From the NCBI GenBank assembly GCA_036389335.1, contig DASVQC010000004.1, positions 28,914-92,913 on the forward strand: a DNA stretch of 64,000 bases, read 5' to 3'. The DNA is from JAIVGV01 sp036389335. GTDB lineage: Bacteria; Acidobacteriota; Blastocatellia; Pyrinomonadales; Pyrinomonadaceae. Within the stretch, counting starts at the first letter, position 1. Every line of letters begins with the position of its first letter. The notes beneath the pieces were generated by a model that worked only from the letters and a program-made list of their open reading frames with translations, was not told the origin of the DNA and ran no database searches. Of the stretch, positions 60,511-64,000 are shown one piece after another. A program made the position numbers and the translations under genes.

Positions 60511-61839
60511 ATGCCTCGACGCAGCAAGACCGCCGAGATGTTCCCCGAGACGGACGCCGACGCGCCGCCCCCCGACGCCGCGACGCCCGACGCGCCGCTC
60601 GCCGAGCGGATGCGACCGCGCACGCTCGCCGAGTTCGTCGGGCAGCAGCAGCTCGTCGGCGAGGGGCGCGTGCTGCGCCGCATCATCGAGGGGCGGGGCG
60701 CGCTCCCCTCCCTCATCCTCTGGGGCGCGCCCGGCACGGGCAAGACCACGCTCGCGCGCCTGCTCGCCGGGCAGTCGGGCGCAAACTTCGTCGCGCTCTC
60801 GGCGGTCTTCTCCGGCGTCAAAGATTTGCGCGAGGCCATCGCCGCGGCGCGCGACGCGCGGCGCACGGGCCGCCGCACCGTCCTCTTCGTCGACGAGATT
60901 CACCGCTTCAACAAGGCGCAGCAGGACGCGCTCCTGCCCGCGGTCGAAGACGGCACGGTGACGCTCGTCGGCGCGACGACCGAGAACCCTTCCTTCGAGG
61001 TCATCGGCGCGCTGCTCTCGCGCTCGCGCGTGCTCATGCTCCAGCCGCTCGGCGAGGACGACATCGAGGCGATCCTGCGGCGCGCCCTCGCCGACGAGGC
61101 GCGCGGGCTCGCCAGCCTCAAGCCGAGGCTCGAAGACGAGACCGTCCGGCGACTGGCGCGCGCCGCGGCGGGCGACGCGCGCGTCGCCCTCTCCGCGCTC
61201 GAAGCCGCCGTCGAATCGACCGCGCCCGACGGGCGGGGCGTGCGCCGCGTCACCGAAGAGACCGTCGCCGAGACGGTGGGCCGCGCGCGCTACGCCTACG
61301 ACAAGGGCGGCGAGGAGCACTACAACCTCGCCTCGGCCCTCATCAAAAGCCTGCGCAACTCGGACGTGGACGCCGCGCTCTACTGGCTGGCGCGGCTCAT
61401 CGAGGGCGGGGCCGATCCGCTCTTCATCGCGCGCCGCCTCTGCATCCTCGCCTCCGAAGACGTGGGGCTCGCCGATCCGCAGGCCATCGTGCAGGCCAAC
61501 GCCGCCGCCCAGATCACCGATCTCATCGGGCTGCCCGAAGCCCTCTACCCGCTCACGCAGGCGACCATTTACCTCGCGCGCGCGCCCAAGTCGAACGCCG
61601 TCAAGCGCGCCTACTTCGCCGCCTCTGCCGACGCGCAGGAGACGGCGCGCGAGCCCGTCCCCTTCCACCTCCGCAACGCCGTCACGCCCCTCATGAAGCG
61701 CGCCGGCTACGGCTCCGGCTACCGCTACGCCCACAGCGATCCGGCGGCGCGCGAGGAGATGAAGTGCCTGCCGGAGAAGCTACAGGGCAGGGAGTATTTC
61801 AAGGAGAATGATGAAGTGGGAACGATGAACGATGAATGA
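60511..61839 (+). CDS. rarA: Replication-associated recombination protein RarA (MgsA)
   Basis: A 442-residue AAA+ ATPase. It has RPRTLAEFVGQQQLVG (36-51), Walker A GAPGTGKT (72-79), Walker B LFVDEIHRF (125-133), sensor 1 GATTENPSFEV, and the C-terminal tetramerisation/MgsA_C domain with YDKGGEEHYNLASALIKSLR, SDVDAALYWLARL and EDVGLADP. It acts at stalled replication forks. The ATG at 60511 has AAAAGGA 10 bases before it; the open frame upstream is not conserved-looking. The last about 12 residues (EVGTMNDE end) come from the flanking repeat sequence and seem to extend the gene. Confidence 0.94.
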   Translation: MPRRSKTAEMFPETDADAPPPDAATPDAPLAERMRPRTLAEFVGQQQLVGEGRVLRRIIEGRGALPSLILWGAPGTGKTTLARLLAGQSGANFVALSAVFSGVKDLREAIAAARDARRTGRRTVLFVDEIHRFNKAQQDALLPAVEDGTVTLVGATTENPSFEVIGALLSRSRVLMLQPLGEDDIEAILRRALADEARGLASLKPRLEDETVRRLARAAAGDARVALSALEAAVESTAPDGRGVRRVTEETVAETVGRARYAYDKGGEEHYNLASALIKSLRNSDVDAALYWLARLIEGGADPLFIARRLCILASEDVGLADPQAIVQANAAAQITDLIGLPEALYPLTQATIYLARAPKSNAVKRAYFAASADAQETAREPVPFHLRNAVTPLMKRAGYGSGYRYAHSDPAAREEMKCLPEKLQGREYFKENDEVGTMNDE

Positions 61840-61847
61840 GGATTTGT

Positions 61848-62013
61848 CAGTAGTCAGTGGTCAGTAGTCAGTAGTCCGTGGTCAGTTGTTCGTGGCCGGT
61901 CGGTGAGCTTAACTCACGTGACGAGCCTAACCGATCACGTTCGGTAACTTCTTCGAGTGGTGATGAATTACTGACTACTGACTACTGACCACGGACAACT
62001 GACCACGGACAGC
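61848..62013. repeat. TCAGTAGTCAGTAG inverted repeat
   Basis: GTCAGTAGTCAGTGGTCAGT-type direct heptamer-like units on the left (61848-61895) and their complement ACTGACTACTGACTACTGAC on the right (61969-62013) flank a 75-bp centre with weak internal symmetry. This fills the gap between rarA and the methyltransferase gene. Confidence 0.85.
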
Positions 62014-62021
62014 TTTTAACC

Positions 62022-62843
62022 ATGAGCAAGACCGACAAGGAGCTGGCATTCCTGCACGACCTCTACGTCGCGCCGGACTGGGGCGAGCGTTTCGCCGGGA
62101 TGATCGACGAGCACGTGGAGCTGCCGAAGCGGGCGCGCGCGCTCTACGTCGCGGCGGGCACGGGCGGGCACGCGCTGAAGATCGCCGAGCGCGCGGGCGA
62201 GGGCGCGACGCTCGTCGGCGCGGACGAGAGCGAGGAGCGTTTGAAGCTGGCGCGCGCCAAAGCCGCGGCGGCGAAGTTGCAGGCGCGTGCCGAGTTCCGC
62301 CCGACGCAGCTCGAAGCGTTGGACTTCGAGGACGAGCAGTTCGACCTCGTCATCGGCGACGCGTCGATGGTCGCGCCGGAGCGCCTGCCGGAGATGATCG
62401 CCGAGATGGCGCGCGTCGCCGCGCCCGGCGCGACCGTCGCGCTCGGCGTCGCCACCGCGTCGAGCTACGGCGAGTTCTATTCGGTCTACTGGGAGGCGCT
62501 CGCGGGCGCGGGACACGAGGACGAGGCGTCGCTCGTCGGGGAGCTGATCACCAAACTGCCGACCGTCTCCGACGTGGAGCAGCTCGCCGCGCGCGAGGGG
62601 ATCGACGACGTGCGCTCCTGGACGAACGCGGAGGAGTTCGACTACAAGACGGGCGAGGAGTTTCTGGCCTCCCCGCTCGTGCGCGACTTCCTCATGCGCG
62701 GCTGGCTCGAACCGCTCGAAGACGAGTCGGCGCACGCCGCAGTCCTCGACGCCGTGGCGCGCATCATCGACGAGGACAGGGGCGGCGGCGACTTCACGCT
62801 CTCGATCAAAGCCACGCTCGTCGTCGGGCGTAAGGCCCACTGA
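62022..62843 (+). CDS. Class I SAM-dependent methyltransferase
   Basis: A 273-residue protein of the Rossmann methyltransferase type: motif I LYVAAGTGGHALKIAE (about 40-55, G-x-G-G in place of the more common G-x-G-x-G), acidic end of strand 2 in GADES (about 65-69), and post-II ALDFEDEQFDLVIGDASM (about 99-116). The C-terminal part is helical with no substrate-specific motif. The methyl acceptor is unknown. It begins just after the repeat. Its ribosome-binding site is weak (GACAGC region), although the ATG at 62022 is the only sensible start. Confidence 0.88.
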   Translation: MSKTDKELAFLHDLYVAPDWGERFAGMIDEHVELPKRARALYVAAGTGGHALKIAERAGEGATLVGADESEERLKLARAKAAAAKLQARAEFRPTQLEALDFEDEQFDLVIGDASMVAPERLPEMIAEMARVAAPGATVALGVATASSYGEFYSVYWEALAGAGHEDEASLVGELITKLPTVSDVEQLAAREGIDDVRSWTNAEEFDYKTGEEFLASPLVRDFLMRGWLEPLEDESAHAAVLDAVARIIDEDRGGGDFTLSIKATLVVGRKAH

Positions 62844-62958
62844 CGTGAGGAAGGGATGAGGGTAAGCTGAAGTCAGGAAAGGGCGGGCATCCGCGGCCCG
62901 GCGGGGCCGGACGTTTATAGATGCCTGCCGTTTGAGCGCGGGAGCGCGGAAAGAAGTT

Positions 62959-63002
62959 GCGCCGCCGCTCAAGATCGACTTGAGCGGCGGCGCTAAGTTT
63001 TT
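62959..63002 (+). terminator. Intrinsic terminator after the methyltransferase gene
   Basis: GCGCCGCCGCTCAAG (62959-62973) pairs with CTTGAGCGGCGGCGC (62979-62993), followed by TAAGTTTTT. The flanking CGGGCATCC/GGATGCCCG words at about 62884 and 63038 form another palindromic element around it. Confidence 0.8.
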
Positions 63003-63124
63003 CCGGCGCGCTAAAGCACGCACAGGCGCGGGCGGGATGCCCGCGCTCGCAGGGGTACGCCGCCGCGATCCGCTTTAGATCAAACGCCCGCCTTACGCGC
63101 GCGAGTTGTCGGGGCGCGCCGGGG

Positions 63125-63418
63125 CTAGCCCTTCTCGGAGACCCTCTTCTGCGCGGCGCGGCGGCGCGCCTCCTCGAAGAGCGCCTCGTCGTCGATGCTG
63201 TTAAGCTCCGCCGTGGACGCGGTGCCCGCCTTCAGGCGGCTGCGCTGCTCCTCGGCCTCCGCCTCGTCGATGCCTTCGCGGAAGGCGCGCTTGCTCTGCC
63301 CCAAAGCCTTGGCGAGCTGCGGCAGGCGGCTCGCCCCGAAGAGCAGGAAGACGATGAGCAGGATCAGCAGCATCTCCTGCCCGCCGAAGTTGAATCCGAG
63401 TGTGAATTGATTAGTCAT
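63125..63418 (-). CDS. tatA: TatA/E family twin-arginine translocase subunit
   Basis: A 97-residue protein with a single N-terminal membrane helix (about 14-32, EMLLILLIVFLLFGASRLP) followed by an amphipathic helix LPQLAKALGQSKRAFREG, as in TatA/TatE. The FG just after the membrane segment and the charged C-terminal tail (EAEAEEQRSRLKAG) fit. TatA oligomers form the pore for folded proteins. No tatC is in the window. GGAG precedes the ATG at 63418. It reads in the same direction as the HNH gene, about 40 bp apart. Confidence 0.9.
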   Translation of the reverse strand: MTNQFTLGFNFGGQEMLLILLIVFLLFGASRLPQLAKALGQSKRAFREGIDEAEAEEQRSRLKAGTASTAELNSIDDEALFEEARRRAAQKRVSEKG

Positions 63419-63456
63419 AAAATTTTCTCCGGCCTGATCGGGCGGCGCGCGCCCGG

Positions 63457-63990
63457 TTAGTTATTCTCGCCCCGGCTCGACTCGTAGAAAAGGTACTTGC
63501 GCCACGTCTCGTCCGCGCGACCGAGGTAGCGCATGATCTGGCGGCTGACGTGGAGCGAGAAGCCGCGCGGGCGGCGCACCAGATGCATCCCCGCCTCTTC
63601 GGGCGTCCGGCTCCCCTTCCGGTGGTTGCAACGCTTGCAGCAGGCGACCAGATTGTCCCACGACGACTCGCCGCCGCGCGAGCGCGGGTGGACGTGGTCG
63701 AGCGTCAGCTCCGACGGCGGCAGGTGGCTGCCGCAGTACTGGCAGGTCGAGTGATCGCGCAGCAGGATGTTCTTGCGCGAGAGCGAGCGGTTCTTGAACG
63801 GGATGTGGATGTACTCCGTGAGCCGGATGACCGAGGGCGCGTGCATCGTGATCTTCGACGAGTGGAGCATGTGCCCGTTGTGCTCCTCCATGCGCGCCAC
63901 GCCCTTGAAGATCATCACCACCGCGCGCCGCTCGCTGCACACGTTGATCGGCTCGTAGGAGGCGTTCAGGACTAAAACACGTCCGGTCAT
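63457..63990 (-). CDS. HNH endonuclease family protein
   Basis: A 177-residue protein. The N-terminal about 75 residues (VLVLNASYEPINVCSERRAV) are typical of a widespread HNH family. The HNH core has CQYCG (zinc-binding pair), LTLDHVHPRSRGGESSWDNL (catalytic His-Asn region) and CCKRCNHRKG (second zinc pair). It probably acts on DNA. The function of this free-standing housekeeping-type family is not settled, and restriction or mobile-element roles are not implied. The ATG at 63990 lies 10 bases from the window's end, so the upstream region is not seen. Confidence 0.88.
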   Translation of the reverse strand: MTGRVLVLNASYEPINVCSERRAVVMIFKGVARMEEHNGHMLHSSKITMHAPSVIRLTEYIHIPFKNRSLSRKNILLRDHSTCQYCGSHLPPSELTLDHVHPRSRGGESSWDNLVACCKRCNHRKGSRTPEEAGMHLVRRPRGFSLHVSRQIMRYLGRADETWRKYLFYESSRGENN

Positions 63991-64000
63991 ACCGCGACTA

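Overview
The window looks like a chromosomal stretch of a GC-rich member of the Acidobacteriota, most likely class Blastocatellia. This is an inference from gene content: two PadR regulator / duplicated-permease (ADOP) pairs, a Calx-beta plus DUF4214-type secreted protein behind a Thr-Pro linker, many secreted peptidases, a tricorn-like S41 peptidase, an S46 peptidase, and several families of palindromic intergenic repeats. No rRNA or tRNA gene was recognised.

Layout. 0-7.5 kb: an SDR oxidoreductase, then two PadR-ADOP operons, each with a readable promoter overlapped by an inverted TCTACA/TGTAGA repeat. Between them lies a short minus-strand remnant of a tyrosine recombinase. 7.5-12.7 kb: the most unusual region, a cluster of seven attC-like sites. 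All point the same way (cassettes read on the minus strand), and none is accompanied by an integron integrase in this window (a CALIN). The cassette genes are small, several are visibly less GC-rich than their surroundings, and most are of unknown function. One is a secreted HELGH protein, one cassette has no gene, and one carries its gene backwards. A 39-bp hairpin tandem repeat sits at the attI-side end.

13-22 kb: a signalling block with an NtrC-type sigma-54 activator, a secreted subtilase with DGIMASD repeats, a hybrid histidine kinase and an HD-GYP/HDOD protein whose receiver domain has Asn in place of the phosphoacceptor Asp. 22-31 kb: an AraC regulator, a tricorn-like peptidase, a class-C beta-lactamase-fold hydrolase directly followed in frame by a headless gene fragment, an S46 peptidase and a BrnT/BrnA toxin-antitoxin pair. 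32-43 kb: RecQ, a YheT-type hydrolase, a CNNM/CorC-type membrane protein and an SMC protein with a long head insertion. 43-49 kb: two polytopic GT-C-like membrane proteins, a small secreted protein and YchF. 49-59 kb: two very large secreted proteins, an Ig-repeat subtilase and a BNR/sialidase-like DUF4214 protein. 59-64 kb: a zinc-ribbon membrane protein, a small membrane protein, RarA, a methyltransferase, a TatA-type protein and an HNH endonuclease.

Genes that probably work together: each PadR with its ADOP permease; the NtrC activator, hybrid kinase and HD-GYP protein; BrnT with BrnA; and the two GT-C-like proteins, whose genes overlap. RecQ, SMC and RarA are core DNA-maintenance genes and suggest chromosome rather than plasmid.
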